Shown: positions 18,101-25,590, numbered from the stretch's first letter. The stretch is DNA of 64,000 nt from Yamagishiella unicocca (GCA_003116995.1 BDSL01000125.1:62001-126000); one strand, 5' to 3'. The notes: generated from the sequence alone by a model not told the origin. Program-made: numbers and translations.

Positions 18101-20756
18101 CCACCTTGTCCGGCCCAGCCCTCCCCACCTGGAACACAAAGAAGGGCGCCACCAGTTGCTCCTTCATCAGCTCCGAGAAGGCCGGCAGCGGTACATCCAC
18201 CTTGTTGAGGCCGTACCTGTACGGCGCCGTAGGTGCACATGGGGTTTGATAAGAGAATCAGGGGGGAAGAGTCGGCTTGGGAGGGCTGACAAGTACAGTC
18301 CCTTAACCAAGGCGCCGATCGCTGACCGGTGACAAGACACGTCTTCCGCAGAGCGGGAGTCACAATGGACCAACATGGGCGCACACAAAGCGGAGCTATA
18401 CTCGGGCACTGCGAGAATCCCAAATCCAAAATCCAGCACATTACAATCATCGCATCGCCGACAGCCGCACCGGTCAAACGCTGCTAGCTGCTTGGCCTCG
18501 GTGCCGTGCCCGCTGGCCTTGCCGTACGCCTCGAACATCTCCTGCGGGTCGGCAGCCATTGGGACGCGTCACGCCCGGCGTGGTTTCCCCCCATAGTTCG
18601 CCGCTTGGTTTGTCGGCCGTGGATTCGCGGATTCTCTTTAACCCCCCCCCACAACCCACAGCAACCCCGGCGTGCACTAGTGTGCGGCGCACGAGCTCCG
18701 ACGCGCGCGCACCCCCACCGCGTTACAGCCCTTGGGATGCGTTGCGAGATGAGCTAAACCCCAGCGAAATGGCCCCCCATGTGCCCGCCCCCGCCCCCCA
18801 GTTCGCGTCCGTGTGTGTGGCCATCCCGCAGCATGCGCGCGTGTCCCGGTGTCCGAAGGCTATGCACCCACACCCACTACATTCCTCCAGTCGCGTTACC
18901 GGTTCCTTTATTGTAACCCCCCGCGGCCCCCCCCTTGTTCGCCGCACGTAGCACCCCCGCCGTGCGCAAGTGCGGGGCGCACGACCTCCGATGCGCATGC
19001 ACCCCCCACCCCACCACGGATGGGATTCTCTTTAAACCCTACACCGTGAGCGTGTCTGCGCGGCCACAACAGACCCCGAGGGCGGTGCATGAGCTCCCAC
19101 GGACTCACTCCTGATGTGAGAGAAGCCCCAGCCCATCAGGGCCTGCCTTGTCGCGTGGTTCCTACACCCTAAAAGACGGAAACCCCGTGAAACCCAAGCC
19201 TTCCCCCCTTTTCCCCCTCCTCCCGCCCTTCCCCAGACTGCCTGCCGGCGCTGGTTCCCTTCCTTCCCATCCGCACCCGCAACCCCCACCCCGTGAGCGT
19301 GTCTGTGCGGCCACGACAGACCCCGAAGCGAGGCCCGCTCAGCGGTCTGCGTTCCGCGCGGCTCGACCCACCAGCAGCTGCCGCGTCTGATGAAACGCCG
19401 CTAGCTGGGTCCTCGACGACCGGTGCACGCAGCCGCTGCACGGCGACGGCCAGCCAACAGCCGCGCACACGTGCGCCTGCACGAATTCCCTATCTCTGCA
19501 GTGGCGCTGGGTTGCCCCGCGCCGCGCCGCGCCGCTCCGGCCCCCCCCCCAAACAACCCCCCCACACCTTGTCCGGGAAATGCAGCCTCTCAAACGCATG
19601 CGCCGCTGGGTCGTACACGAAACGCTGCCGCCTGAAGTCGAAGCTCAGCTCCTCCACCTCCATCAGGCCGTCTTTCTGCGGACCGGGGGGTGGCGTGAAT
19701 ACCGGTGACACGAAAACGACAAGATAGTGGGCGCATGGACGGGGGGGGCGCGGAGCTGGGTGCAAACAGCGCGTAACGGTAGTTGGCATCTCTAACAATG
19801 TCATTTGGGGTTGTTCACCACCACCACCACCACCAGCCTCGTACGGTACGCAATGTGGGCGGCTGAGATGCCGATTTCTGGCACCGTAAAGTACTTCACG
19901 TCTCACACACGCGGTGCTACGAGTTGAACTCGAACCGGGCGCATCGCGTAGCACACGGTCCACTTCAACTGTGGCTACAGCAACTGGCAGCATATGTGAC
20001 GTGGGTCGCATGAAGCCTCTTTTGTCGGGGCGCTCAAACCTCAGTTGTAAACAAAAGAACGGCGGGGGGGGGAACCTGGCAGCGGGCTAACAGGCACCTG
20101 CTGAACCCCACCGCAAAACCATTCCATTCTTGAGGCTCTCAGCGCCTTGCGAAGCCGAAAGCAAGCTCAGATCAGCATCGGGTTAGCTCGAGCCCTCCCC
20201 TCCGCTCACCGCCACCCATCTCGCAACGCACCACGTATCTGCGGTCCAGCGGCACCAATTCAGTGATTCCATTGAAGCGGACGGGCACCACCAGGACAAC
20301 CTCCGCATCTTCAACGTCGGACACGTCGGTCGTTGACACGAGGGCACGGAAGCCGATACTCCAGTGCGTGAACAGGTGAGCCAGCATGTTCAACAATGCC
20401 ACAACGCCGAGACCATAGCAATGGTAGGTAAACATTTCCCTGCAAAATTAGGGTTAGGAGCAAACGGGCTGCTTTGAGCTAACGGTGTGGAGATGTCACA
20501 CCATGCATCGACCAAACAGTACAAACAGCAGCGCAAGGCATAGTCTGACATATGTACACACTCACCACTCAAAGCGGCTCGCGTGGTAACCCGTCTTGAG
20601 CACGATCACCGCGTAAAGCAGGAGGAAAGGTGCCACGTCCAGCCTCCTTGCCCCTGTCACACGCTTCCGAAGGACAACCCGCTCTAGGCCTTTAGCCAAT
20701 ACTGCTGGACGTCCAGGCAGGCCCTTGCCAGCCGCCACCTCGGAAACATCCGGCAT
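1..20756 (-). CDS. ATP13A1: P5A-type P-type ATPase (ER transmembrane-helix dislocase family), 25 exons, 3' end outside window
   Basis: Family knowledge: P5A ATPases (yeast Spf1, human ATP13A1, Arabidopsis MIA/PDR2) sit in the ER membrane and use ATP to remove mistargeted transmembrane helices. Seen here: spliced exons give about 1255 codons in one unbroken frame, against roughly 1200 for animal homologues. Landmarks: TGES at residues 332-335 (actuator), PPELP at 471-475 (the P5A signature in M4), [10 protein letters not shown] with phospho-acceptor Asp514, [10 protein letters not shown] and KGAPE (nucleotide binding), MITGD, and GDGTND at 948-953. All 24 introns are GT-AG and phases agree throughout. 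Start: the first in-frame ATG, at 20756. The final residues lie beyond base 1. Coding sequence is 3767 of 20756 bases. Oddities: low-complexity inserts in exons 11-13, and GGLK instead of the usual GALK after GDGTNDV. The family call is very secure; a few splice sites could shift slightly. Confidence 0.96.
659..778 (-). CDS. ATP13A1: P5A ATPase exon 24
   Basis: Encodes [20 protein letters not shown]. 40 codons, phase 0. Intron 24 (515 bases) holds a 22-base repeat in three copies (about 329-402) and CATGCTGCCT repeats (475-560). Confidence 0.95.
820..925 (+). repeat. GGTTG-type microsatellite
   Basis: Degenerate repeats of GGTTGGTT in intron 23. Confidence 0.85.
1193..1351 (-). CDS. ATP13A1: P5A ATPase exon 23 (M7/M8)
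   Basis: Encodes [20 protein letters not shown] and [19 protein letters not shown]; the SxxKPLxTLS motif is P5A-typical. Intron 23 (414 bases) holds F2 (about 1035-1110) and a GGTTG repeat (820-925). Confidence 0.96.
1576..1690 (-). CDS. ATP13A1: P5A ATPase exon 22 (M5/M6)
   Basis: Encodes [20 protein letters not shown] and [15 protein letters not shown], near-identical in pattern to RCTLVTTLQMFKIL in animal ATP13A1. Confidence 0.96.
1916..1975 (+). repeat. 13-base minisatellite
   Basis: About four copies of GGGCAGTACGTGC in intron 21. Confidence 0.85.
2026..2230 (+). repeat. F4 interspersed repeat, copy 1
   Basis: Contains GGCTCAGGAGTTGTATTTAC, CTCTGAAAATAGGTAAGACG and GCTCTCGCGGGTAATCACCG. 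Partial copies lie at 2396-2460 and 2878-2970, all in P5A intron 21 and antisense to the gene. Confidence 0.85.
3430..3657 (-). CDS. ATP13A1: P5A ATPase exon 21
   Basis: Encodes [20 protein letters not shown] and [13 protein letters not shown], matching the family's LGDAS-ASPFT block before M5. The acceptor after CTGTCAG is the only one keeping phase. Intron 21 (1739 bases) holds three F4 copies, F1 (2745-2866) and F3 (about 3325-3360). Confidence 0.92.
4100..4227 (-). CDS. ATP13A1: P5A ATPase exon 20
   Basis: Encodes [16 protein letters not shown] then a lysine-rich linker ([13 protein letters not shown]). Donor GTGAGT, phase 2. Intron 20 (442 bases) has fragments of F1 (about 3885-3915) and F3 (about 3728-3748). 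Confidence 0.93.
4228..4432 (+). repeat. G/T-rich minisatellite, unit about 60 bases
   Basis: Three to four copies of a unit containing GGGGCGGCGGGGAGGGG and CCTTATGTGTGTGTG in intron 19. Related GTGTAGGGTGTGGGG repeats follow at 4810-4885. Confidence 0.8.
5350..5556 (-). CDS. ATP13A1: P5A ATPase exon 19 (hinge motif GDGTND)
   Basis: Encodes [20 protein letters not shown] and [17 protein letters not shown], the Mg-binding hinge of P-type ATPases. 69 codons, phase 0. Intron 19 (1122 bases) holds F1 (4573-4640), F3 (4433-4500) and G/T repeats. Confidence 0.97.
5928..6013 (+). repeat. 11-base minisatellite CAGCCACCTCC
   Basis: About eight near-perfect copies in intron 18. Confidence 0.95.
6164..6283 (+). 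repeat. 15-base minisatellite TTATTGGCTGACAAC
   Basis: Eight perfect copies immediately upstream of the full F1 element. The lack of differences implies recent expansion. Confidence 0.97.
6329..6989 (+). mobile_element. F1 full-length interspersed element (plus copy) in P5A intron 18
   Basis: Same element as 15663-16342 in opposite orientation, with only a few differences seen. The ends of homology are TTCGAGGG and GGCGGAGTCAGG. The flanks are simple G/T repeats (6297-6328 and about 7088-7112), so a target duplication cannot be judged. Confidence 0.88.
7319..7411 (-). CDS. ATP13A1: P5A ATPase exon 18
   Basis: Encodes [20 protein letters not shown] then [11 protein letters not shown], equivalent to the EWRSIDGSIVLPLA region of animal homologues. 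Exactly 31 codons. Intron 18 (1762 bases) holds the full-length F1 copy, F2 at about 7120-7195 and two minisatellites. Confidence 0.9.
8239..8408 (-). CDS. ATP13A1: P5A ATPase exon 17 (P domain, MITGD)
   Basis: Encodes [14 protein letters not shown] and [18 protein letters not shown]. Donor GTGGCG was chosen for phase 0. Intron 17 (827 bases) holds an F1 fragment (8103-8150, minus), F2 at about 7975-8085 and a G-rich tract near 7600-7680. Confidence 0.92.
8716..9120 (+). repeat. F4 interspersed repeat, copies 4 and 5 in tandem
   Basis: 8716-8910 is a long copy matching 2040-2230. 9009-9115 is a shorter copy with the same CTCTGAAAATAGGTAAGACG core. Both lie in P5A intron 16. Confidence 0.85.
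9456..9522 (-). CDS. ATP13A1: P5A ATPase exon 16
   Basis: Encodes [11 protein letters not shown]. The donor lies in a run of GTGGGT repeats; the copy ending at 9456 was chosen because it alone restores the frame as VGFAVF. Intron 16 (1047 bases) holds two F4 copies and a 10-base repeat (8521-8567). Confidence 0.85.
9573..9825 (+). repeat. 11-base minisatellite CCCGCCAGTTA
   Basis: About 22 copies with GTTA/GCTA variants, filling most of intron 15. Confidence 0.95.
9929..10020 (-). CDS. ATP13A1: P5A ATPase exon 15
   Basis: Encodes [20 protein letters not shown] (family: EGARVLALGYK). Intron 15 (406 bases) is largely an 11-base minisatellite (9573-9825). Confidence 0.95.
10337..10396 (-). mobile_element. 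F1 fragment starting exactly at the exon 14 donor
   Basis: On the minus strand the intron begins GTGGGTTGCGAGGAAGACCC and continues through GCGAGAAGAACCGCTTAGGA. The F1 family start therefore coincides with the first bases of intron 14. Confidence 0.75.
10397..10673 (-). CDS. ATP13A1: P5A ATPase exon 14 (nucleotide-binding domain)
   Basis: Encodes [19 protein letters not shown] and [16 protein letters not shown]; the F-SS-KRM and KGAPE motifs bind ATP. The donor starts directly with an F1-type sequence (GTGGGTTGCGAGGAAGACCC). Intron 14 (376 bases) holds F1 at 10337-10396 and an F3 fragment near 10285-10305. Confidence 0.95.
11149..11314 (-). CDS. ATP13A1: P5A ATPase exon 13 (nucleotide-binding domain, GDPLEKA)
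   Basis: Encodes [20 protein letters not shown], a Gly/Ala insert, then [18 protein letters not shown] is a conserved nucleotide-domain motif. Intron 13 (475 bases) contains GGGAGGGGC-type repeats at about 10685-10850. Confidence 0.9.
11630..11728 (-). CDS. ATP13A1: P5A ATPase exon 12 (acidic linker)
   Basis: Encodes an acidic low-complexity linker ([20 protein letters not shown]). Accepted because it keeps phase between exons 11 and 13 with good splice sites. Intron 12 (315 bases) is a degenerate GGGGTTGGGGG/GACATGGGG repeat. Confidence 0.75.
11878..12016 (+). mobile_element. Truncated F1 copy in P5A intron 11
   Basis: About 139 bases identical in course to the first part of F1, ending after TATATCGGCTACGGC. 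A second fragment lies just upstream (11779-11840). Other short F1 pieces: 2745-2866, 4573-4640, 5602-5665, 8103-8150 (minus), 17568-17650. Confidence 0.85.
12624..12805 (-). CDS. ATP13A1: P5A ATPase exon 11 (phosphorylation site)
   Basis: Encodes [20 protein letters not shown], with the aspartate that is phosphorylated in the catalytic cycle. It is followed by a proline-rich and lysine/arginine-rich insert. Intron 11 (895 bases) holds F2 near 12455-12515 and F1 copies at 11878-12016 and 11779-11840. Confidence 0.97.
12857..13010. mobile_element. F3-containing insertion flanked by 16-base direct repeats
   Basis: The sequence CACATGGTGTTCTGGA occurs at 12857-12872 and again at 12995-13010. 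Between them are 122 bases with the F3 core AGAATCCGCGAATCCACGGC. This has the form of an insertion with a target-site duplication, though a local tandem duplication is possible. Confidence 0.7.
13618..13791 (-). CDS. ATP13A1: P5A ATPase exon 10 (M4, PPELP)
   Basis: Encodes [20 protein letters not shown] and [13 protein letters not shown], the P5A-defining M4 segment. Exactly 58 codons, phase 0 at both ends. Intron 10 (812 bases) holds F2 at about 13500-13570 and an F3 insertion with flanking direct repeats (12857-13010). Confidence 0.97.
13871..14110 (+). repeat. 26-base minisatellite
   Basis: About nine copies of a unit made of AGCCGGGATTCCT and AGCGGGAATTCAT in intron 9. Confidence 0.95.
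14340..14532 (-). CDS. ATP13A1: P5A ATPase exon 9 (end of actuator, M3)
   Basis: Encodes [20 protein letters not shown], then [14 protein letters not shown] and hydrophobic [18 protein letters not shown]. Intron 9 (548 bases) holds a 26-base minisatellite at 13871-14110. Confidence 0.95.
14810..15065 (+). repeat. CA-rich microsatellite
   Basis: ACACACACG/ACACCCAC repeats over about 255 bases in intron 8, ending close to exon 8. Confidence 0.95.
15099..15345 (-). CDS. ATP13A1: P5A ATPase exon 8 (actuator, TGES)
   Basis: Encodes [20 protein letters not shown], then LTGES and [19 protein letters not shown] is the dephosphorylation motif of P-type ATPases. Intron 8 (566 bases) is mainly a CA-rich tract at 14810-15065. 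Confidence 0.95.
15663..16342 (-). mobile_element. F1 full-length interspersed element (minus copy) in P5A intron 7
   Basis: About 680 bases, near-identical to the plus-strand copy at 6329-6989. It starts TTCGAGGGAAACCCGTGG on the minus strand. It is flanked on both sides by the same 16 bases (15647-15662 and 16343-16358; minus-strand reading CCCACGTCAGGTGGGT), a target-site duplication. No convincing protein is encoded, so it is a non-autonomous element. The duplicated 16 bases contain the exon 7 5' splice site. Confidence 0.9.
16349..16425 (-). CDS. ATP13A1: P5A ATPase exon 7 (actuator domain start)
   Basis: Encodes [17 protein letters not shown]. Its GTGGGT donor is the edge of a duplicated 16-base sequence flanking the F1 insertion in intron 7 (1003 bases; see findings). 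Confidence 0.9.
16437..16508 (+). repeat. 9-base minisatellite GGGGGGTAA next to a 3' splice site
   Basis: About eight copies. On the transcribed strand it reads TTACCCCCC and lies just before the exon 7 acceptor, where it can serve as a pyrimidine tract. Confidence 0.92.
16805..16922 (+). repeat. 17-base minisatellite CCCCGCCGGATTTTTCA
   Basis: About seven copies in intron 6. Confidence 0.92.
17097..17212 (+). repeat. 25-base minisatellite
   Basis: About five copies of a unit containing CCCCCCTCCCGGGGATATTT and CGCAAA in intron 6, close to the exon 6 donor. Confidence 0.9.
17235..17398 (-). CDS. ATP13A1: P5A ATPase exon 6 (membrane hairpin before the actuator domain)
   Basis: Encodes [20 protein letters not shown] and onward to KQHINVYR, aligning with the CLDEYWYYSVFTL block of animal homologues. 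Intron 6 (809 bases) holds three minisatellites (17097-17212, 16805-16922, 16437-16508). Confidence 0.95.
18129..18216 (-). CDS. ATP13A1: P5A ATPase exon 5
   Basis: Encodes [20 protein letters not shown], a hallmark of P5A pumps just before M1/M2. Intron 5 (730 bases) holds two F2 copies (about 17470-17560 and 17655-17730) and an F1 fragment (17568-17650). Confidence 0.95.
18471..18541 (-). CDS. ATP13A1: P5A ATPase exon 4
   Basis: A 71-base exon encoding [20 protein letters not shown], the family's block before the FSEL motif. Donor GTGCGG, phase 2. Confidence 0.85.
19568..19675 (-). CDS. ATP13A1: P5A ATPase exon 3
   Basis: Encodes [20 protein letters not shown], matching the family's conserved F-F-x-K-Q-R-F-x-Y block. 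Intron 3 (1026 bases) holds F3 at about 18595-18650, F2 at about 18830-18920, and a duplicated GC-rich stretch around 18660-18715 and 18930-19010. Confidence 0.9.
20232..20439 (-). CDS. ATP13A1: P5A ATPase exon 2 (N-terminal membrane and P5A-specific domain)
   Basis: Acceptor TTTTGCAG. Encodes [17 protein letters not shown] then [20 protein letters not shown], typical of the P5A N-terminus. Donor GTGCGT was chosen because only it keeps phase 0 into exon 3; a GTGAGC slightly downstream would break the frame. Intron 2 (556 bases) holds an F2 repeat near 19690-19740 and a CACCAC run. Confidence 0.85.
20566..20756 (-). CDS. ATP13A1: P5A ATPase exon 1 (start codon, first membrane segment)
   Basis: Starts at ATG 20756-20754. 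The encoded stretch upstream has no other in-frame ATG back to about 20879. It ends with hydrophobic [11 protein letters not shown] and a GTGAGT donor, phase 2. Intron 1 (126 bases) is short and repeat-free. Confidence 0.85.
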
Positions 20757-20900
20757 CTTTCTGCACGCCTTGAAGGACGCTACGAAAGAATTTCGTCTCC
20801 CGTTGATAGAGGGAGCTTTGCCTTCAAGCAGTTGCCTAAAGCATTGGTGAATGAAGTGAAAGTCGACCAAGTCGATCAACTTGCAGCTAGGCTAGGCGGG
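20757..20900. other. Upstream flank of the P5A gene
   Basis: The reading frame stays open upstream of the ATG to about 20879 but has no ATG. No promoter motif is recognisable. Confidence 0.4.
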
Positions 20901-21556
20901 TAGGTAACCTTTCATGAATTGCGTGATGTATAAATTGTACTTAGTTTCATGTAGGTACATCACTGACTCTGGTGCGCGCGAAATTCCGGCAGGCATTTCA
21001 AGCTTAGCACGGCATCAGCTCGCGCCATATCGCACAGCTATCGGAAATAATCCTTCGTTAGATGTTTTCCCAGACGTCAAGAGCACTAATTCAAGGCGTA
21101 TGTCAAGCTTTGTTCCGAATATCCAATGAAACCGTGCGCTGGTGTTCCCATCCGTCGCGAGGGACGGTCCCTTGGTTCGCTGTGCCGTTTGGGCATACGT
21201 TCGAATAGTTGATCGCTCGCCGGTTAGTTGTCTACGGAGTGCTGACCTATTCATTGACATCAAATAGGAAACGAGCACATTATCGTCTGTACTCGAGCCA
21301 TCTTTACTTCTGGTCCATGCCGCACTCGGGCGCACTTGCATGCATGGAAAGGCGTGCCTCAGTGTCCCTCCCACACAGTCCTTCACATCTTAGCCCGGCT
21401 CTAAAAGCCGTTGCCTTCTTCAGTCCTGCGCGACGATATTTCATCCTGCCTGAAGCGTCCCTAAATTGGACTCATGTCACAGCCCCCTTCCCTCGCCAGA
21501 CGAACCGCGACAAACGAATCGCGCCCCCTTCCCTCGCCAGACGAACCGCGACAAAC
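20900..21556. repeat. Duplicated 3' flank of gene X, left copy part A
   Basis: Diverged match to about 24640-25575: shared order of blocks such as CAAGAGCAC-AATTCA, CATTGAC-TCAAA, CACAGTCC and CGGCTC-AA. No convincing ORF. It contains a small tandem duplication of CCCTTCCCTCGCCAGACGAA at about 21484-21555, where the copia-bearing insertion begins. Confidence 0.7.
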
Positions 21557-21574
21557 GACAACGGTCAGCCACTC

Positions 21575-21760
21575 TAACGACAACACTCACCCACTCGCGC
21601 TGCAACTGCATTCTTCGCACAGCTGTCTGGCTTGCGTATGTTAGCTTCAAGTACTCCCACGCATCTGATGCGAGCGCGAAGGAGTCCAACTTGACGGCAT
21701 AATCATCGCCTGCCTTGTTCCCTATCATCGCCAGTGCCTTCCGGTTCTTCTCGGCGGCGG
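21575..21760 (-). pseudogene. Copia gag (UBN2-type) fragment, reversed
   Basis: On the minus strand, AEKNRKALAMIGNKAGDDYA followed by ASDAWEYLKLTYASQTAVRR and MQLQREW. This follows the Ty1/copia Gag pattern (ALxxIxxxxxD, then A-x-x-AWxxLxxxY). It points opposite to the adjacent pol remnant, so the insertion is rearranged or nested. No full Gag is present. Confidence 0.65.
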
Positions 21761-21877
21761 CGATCCCGCTGGCGACCCGGGCGAAGGAACTGGCGGCGGT
21801 GATGCCGCCGGTGGGGCTGGTGAAGCGGGCGGTGCAGCTGGAGCAGTAGTTCAGCCGCGCGGGTCAGCGCGCCTCAG

Positions 21878-23541
21878 CAAGCCAAACCCTAATTACATTG
21901 CAGCTGTTGCCGTACACTCGGTTTGTGTAGCGGTCAAGGAGATCCAACAGGCAGTAGTGCCGACCAAGTTCGAGGAGGCAGTAAGCGGCAAGGATGCCGA
22001 TCAGTGGCGCCGTGCGATGGACGAGGAGGTGGCAGCCTTGCAAGACCTGGAGGATTGAGCAGCTGCCGGTAGGCAAGCGGGCTATCCCTTGCCGGTGGGT
22101 TTTCGCTCGCAAGCGGGATGACAGCTACAAGGCACGACTGGTTGCCAAGGGATTCATGCAGCGGGAGGGGATCGACTTCGAGGAGGTGTTTGCTCCGACG
22201 AGCAAGCAGACCACCTTGAGGATGCTGTTGGCGGTAGTAGCAGAGAAGGACCTGGAGCTACACCAGTTGGACGTGCGGACAGCGTTCCTGCAAGGTGACT
22301 TGGAGGAGATTGTGTGGATGGATCAGCCGCCGGGCTACGAGACCGGCGGCGGCAAGTGCCGGCTGCTCAAGTCGCTGTACGGGTTACGGCAGGCCTCAAG
22401 GGCCTGGCACACGAAGCTGAAATCAGAGCTTTGGTCCATCGGTTTTGAGGAGTCGACAGCAGACCCGGCGTTCTTCATCAAGCACGGAAAGGCAGGATCG
22501 ATCTTCATGGTCATCCACGTCGATGATCTGTTGTATGTGCGCCGCTAGCAGCGTGAAAGAGCTGCAGGAGATGAAGGCGTTGCTGGGCTCTAAGTTCAGC
22601 ATAAAAGACCTGGGGGAGGCGAAGGACTACCTGGGCATGGAGATTCAACGTGATCGCCGCACGCGCACACTTAAGCTGTCGCAGCGGCGGTACACGGAGC
22701 GAGGAGCTACTGGAGAAGTTCGTTATGGAGGCAGCTAACCCTAAGATTCTACCCCTGTCAACGGGTGTGGTGCTGTTCAGCGCCGGAGATGGAAAGGACG
22801 GGGGAAAGGAGCTGCCGTCGAAGGAGGCTTCCCTTTACCGTGAGCTCGTTGGGGGTTTGATGTACTTGTCAAACGGCACGAGGCTTCCCTTTACCGTGAG
22901 CTCGTTGGTGGTTTGATGTACCTGGCGAACGGCACTAGGCCGGATATTGCGCAACCCGGGGAGTGCTGTCTCGCTTCATGGCGAAGCCGACGGAGAGTCA
23001 CTGGGGGGGTGCGAAAGGAGTGTTGCAGTACCTGGCTGGTACCGTTGAGTATCGGCTTTGCTTTGGAGGAAAACGAGAGGGGCTTTTGGGATACTGCGAC
23101 GCCGATTACGCTGGCGACCTCATTGCCCGCCGTTCCACCACGGGCTACATGTTTGTTTACAACAGCGCGGCCGTGAGCTGGCAGAGTCGCTTGCAGCCGA
23201 CGGTTGCGGTGTCGACGGTTGAGGCGGAGTATATGGCGGCCGCGGCGGCGGTGAAGGAAGCGCTGTGGATGCGCAAGCTCATGTCTGATGTGGGCCACCC
23301 AGAAGGCGCGGTGAAGTTCCTGGGTGACAACCAGGGCGCGCTTAGCCTGATTCGCAATCCGGTGATCTCGAGCAGGTCCAAGCACATTGACGTGCTGCAC
23401 CACTCTGTGCGTGAGCGTTCGGCACGCGGTGAGGTTTCGTTCAAGTACTGCGCGGCTGCCGACATGGTGGCGGACGTGCTGACGAAGGCGGTGCCCGTCG
23501 CCAAGTTCGTTTTGTGCCGCGAGGGCATGGGAGTGCACTGA
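21878..23541 (+). pseudogene. Ty1/copia pol remnant (reverse transcriptase and RNase H), frameshifted
   Basis: Recognisable blocks: WRRAMDEEVAALQDLED then TGA (22056); CRWVFARKRDDSYKARLVAK and FAPTSKQTTLRMLLAV; HQLDVRTAFLQGDLEE; KSLYGLRQASRAWHTKLKSE; VIHVDDLLYVR then stop; KDLGEAKDYLGMEI; LGYCDADYAGDLIARRSTTG; TVEAEYMAAAAAVKEALWMR; SKHIDVLHHSVRE. These are copia RT and RNase H motifs. At least four frame breaks separate them, and a 56-base tandem duplication (22824-22935) adds another defect. No integrase or intact LTR pair was found. A dead element. Confidence 0.92.
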
Positions 23542-23805
23542 GGTGCTTGTGCGTGTGGTCGTACGGGACATAAGGCCTCGGGTTGTGTGCGGACCGCGTG
23601 GGAGTGTTATCCGATGAGGGTTTACGGTCAGCCACTCTATGTCCTATCGCCATACGACCTTAGGAGTCGCTATGTGGGAGCTATCCCAGCATCAGTAACA
23701 TACGTATGATGGTAGAGAGAACAATACCTATTCGCTAGGATACGCGTGTAACAAGCCAGGAATCGCTCTGCTCGCCGCCATAGATATCTCCGGTTAACAT
23801 ATTAC
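23542..23805. other. 3' flank of the copia remnant
   Basis: Contains GGGAGTGTTATCC (about 23600), LTR-like but unproven. A 14-base GGTCAGCCACTCTA (23627-23640) is also present at 21563-21576 on the other side of the element. Otherwise unremarkable. Confidence 0.35.
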
Positions 23806-24430
23806 ACTCGGCTACAGTCCTCTGGCGAAGCTTCACGAGGAAATTGTAAATCATTTTGGAACGCATCTCATCACGTCGTTACAATCGGTCCGTGCCAGGC
23901 TGCGGCTTCTGCTTCCCAAGGAGGAAAGCACAGACGCCCGGATAACCCATGATAACCTACAATGATCGTAGCTGGGCAGCGGCGTTTGGGTCGATCCCAC
24001 ACCCCTACCCCGGCTGCATTGCCGCTCCAAACTGTTCGCCTTGTCGCTGGCTTCGTTGTTGGGTAGTTAGCTCAACGACCCAGCACGGCGCCACTGAAGG
24101 CCCCAATCGGCCATCAGCAAAGCGCTGATGAGATCAGTGGCGCCGTTCAGAAAGTTTTCAGAAACGCTGCCTTACCGACACTTACCCCCGGCCCCCGAGA
24201 GTACCACCAAGCGCGCCCACCTTGTTCAAGTCGTGGGTAATGTTAGGGTTGTGCACGCAGGCGTGTACGACCGGGTCGCAGGAATGTACGACAGGGCATA
24301 CCGCGGTGTGGAGCGTCAGGGTCGGACCACCTGGCTCAGCCTGGTGGCTCCACCTCCTCCCCAATGTAAGGTCAGCTTTGCGGCCGACAAGAACCTGACG
24401 CCAAATCACAATACCGATCATGGTTAGTAA
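23806..24430 (-). pseudogene. Degenerate copy of gene X last exon and 3' flank (part B)
   Basis: On the minus strand, NPNITHDLNKVGALGG matches the gene X last exon NPNVNHDLNKVGALGG. Small insertions then break the frame (a repeated TTTCTGAA block near 24145-24170 and extra bases near 24115-24130). The splice acceptor CAG of gene X is CAC here. The surrounding 600 bases match 25590-26250. Confidence 0.75.
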
Positions 24431-25590
24431 GTTAACGCACAAGACCCTGGCACAGTCCGCTTGTCGGCGCCGCGTTTGTAACCACGAACACACCGGCCTA
24501 TCCATGCCCAAACACCTGGGCCTTAAACACCACTGTTAAATATTACTGCTACCTTGGCCTCTCCCTGGCTCTCTTCGACGTTGGTCGACGAGGACACATC
24601 GACCGTCTACTCGTTTGCATCGTTTGGCGTTTATGAGTGCAAGGGATGCTCCGGTCCAACAACTCGTATAAGGGTTCAGGGGACATGAGCTATAGGGCGC
24701 GAAGGGTTACAGATGCATACGCGTTAAGGCGCTATCTAGCTGTGCCAACCTTTGTACGCTGCGTTGGCAAGGCCGATTTCCCTGCTGTCAGTTGCCAACC
24801 AAATCGAGACGCCAAGAGCACCAATTCAGCGCGCAAGCTTAGCTTTCTAAACGGGTTATGGAACCGTGTCCTGTTAGCTAGTCGTGCGCTGTATGTGTCG
24901 TGCAGAACCATCCCTTGGGTTGTTGAGTCGTTTGCTTGCGTAGCTGGTCGGTTGCCGGTTGGTCGACCACGACGTGCTAACTGCCCTCAACTGCCCATCG
25001 GAGGGCGTGGGTGCAGGTTGTGGTTGGCTTGTTTTTTCGGGGCCAGGGCCGCGCTTCCTGTCGGCTCCTTTGTTTGGCTTCGGACTCGCTGCAGCAGGCT
25101 GCAGGCTTGGTGTTGGCGGTTCGTGTTGGATACGCTTTCCCTGCTCGGAGATTTCCTTCAGGCTGTTGGTCGTTTTTGGCTTTTGCCCTCTCCCTACCGG
25201 TGAGGGAGGTTTTCTCGGCCGGAGATCTATGCCGTGGTCTGGCCCATCGGGCCCTCCTAGTTCTTCCTTGCGCTTCCGCGCTTCCGCGCTTGCAGTCCCC
25301 CTGACTCCCTTGGTAACCGTCGCATTTTGACCATTCTGACCATTGACGTCAAAAGGAATACAAGCAAGTTATTAGCCACTGTTTATTGTGTCTTCCATCG
25401 CGCACTTCCATGCCTACCGGCAGGATGGCATCATATCTCAATGTCGTTCCCGCACAGTCCCCGCACATCCTAGGCCGGCTCGAACGGCAGGAAAGGCAGG
25501 AATATAATGTTTCACCATGTCTGGAACGTCCCCAACTTCGACTCATATCACGGCCTCCCTTTCCACGCCAAACAACCGAATACAAATGCT
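24431..25590. repeat. Intergenic region incl. right copy of the gene X 3' flank (part A')
   Basis: 24640-25575 matches 20900-21556 in order, apart from an extra segment at about 24960-25320 absent from the left copy. ORFs here are not conserved between the copies, so no gene is called. Confidence 0.6.

Noticed and set aside
24637..25330. ORFs in the gene X 3' flank copy
   Set aside because: The matching duplicated segment at 20.9-21.5 kb does not keep the frame, so coding is unlikely.
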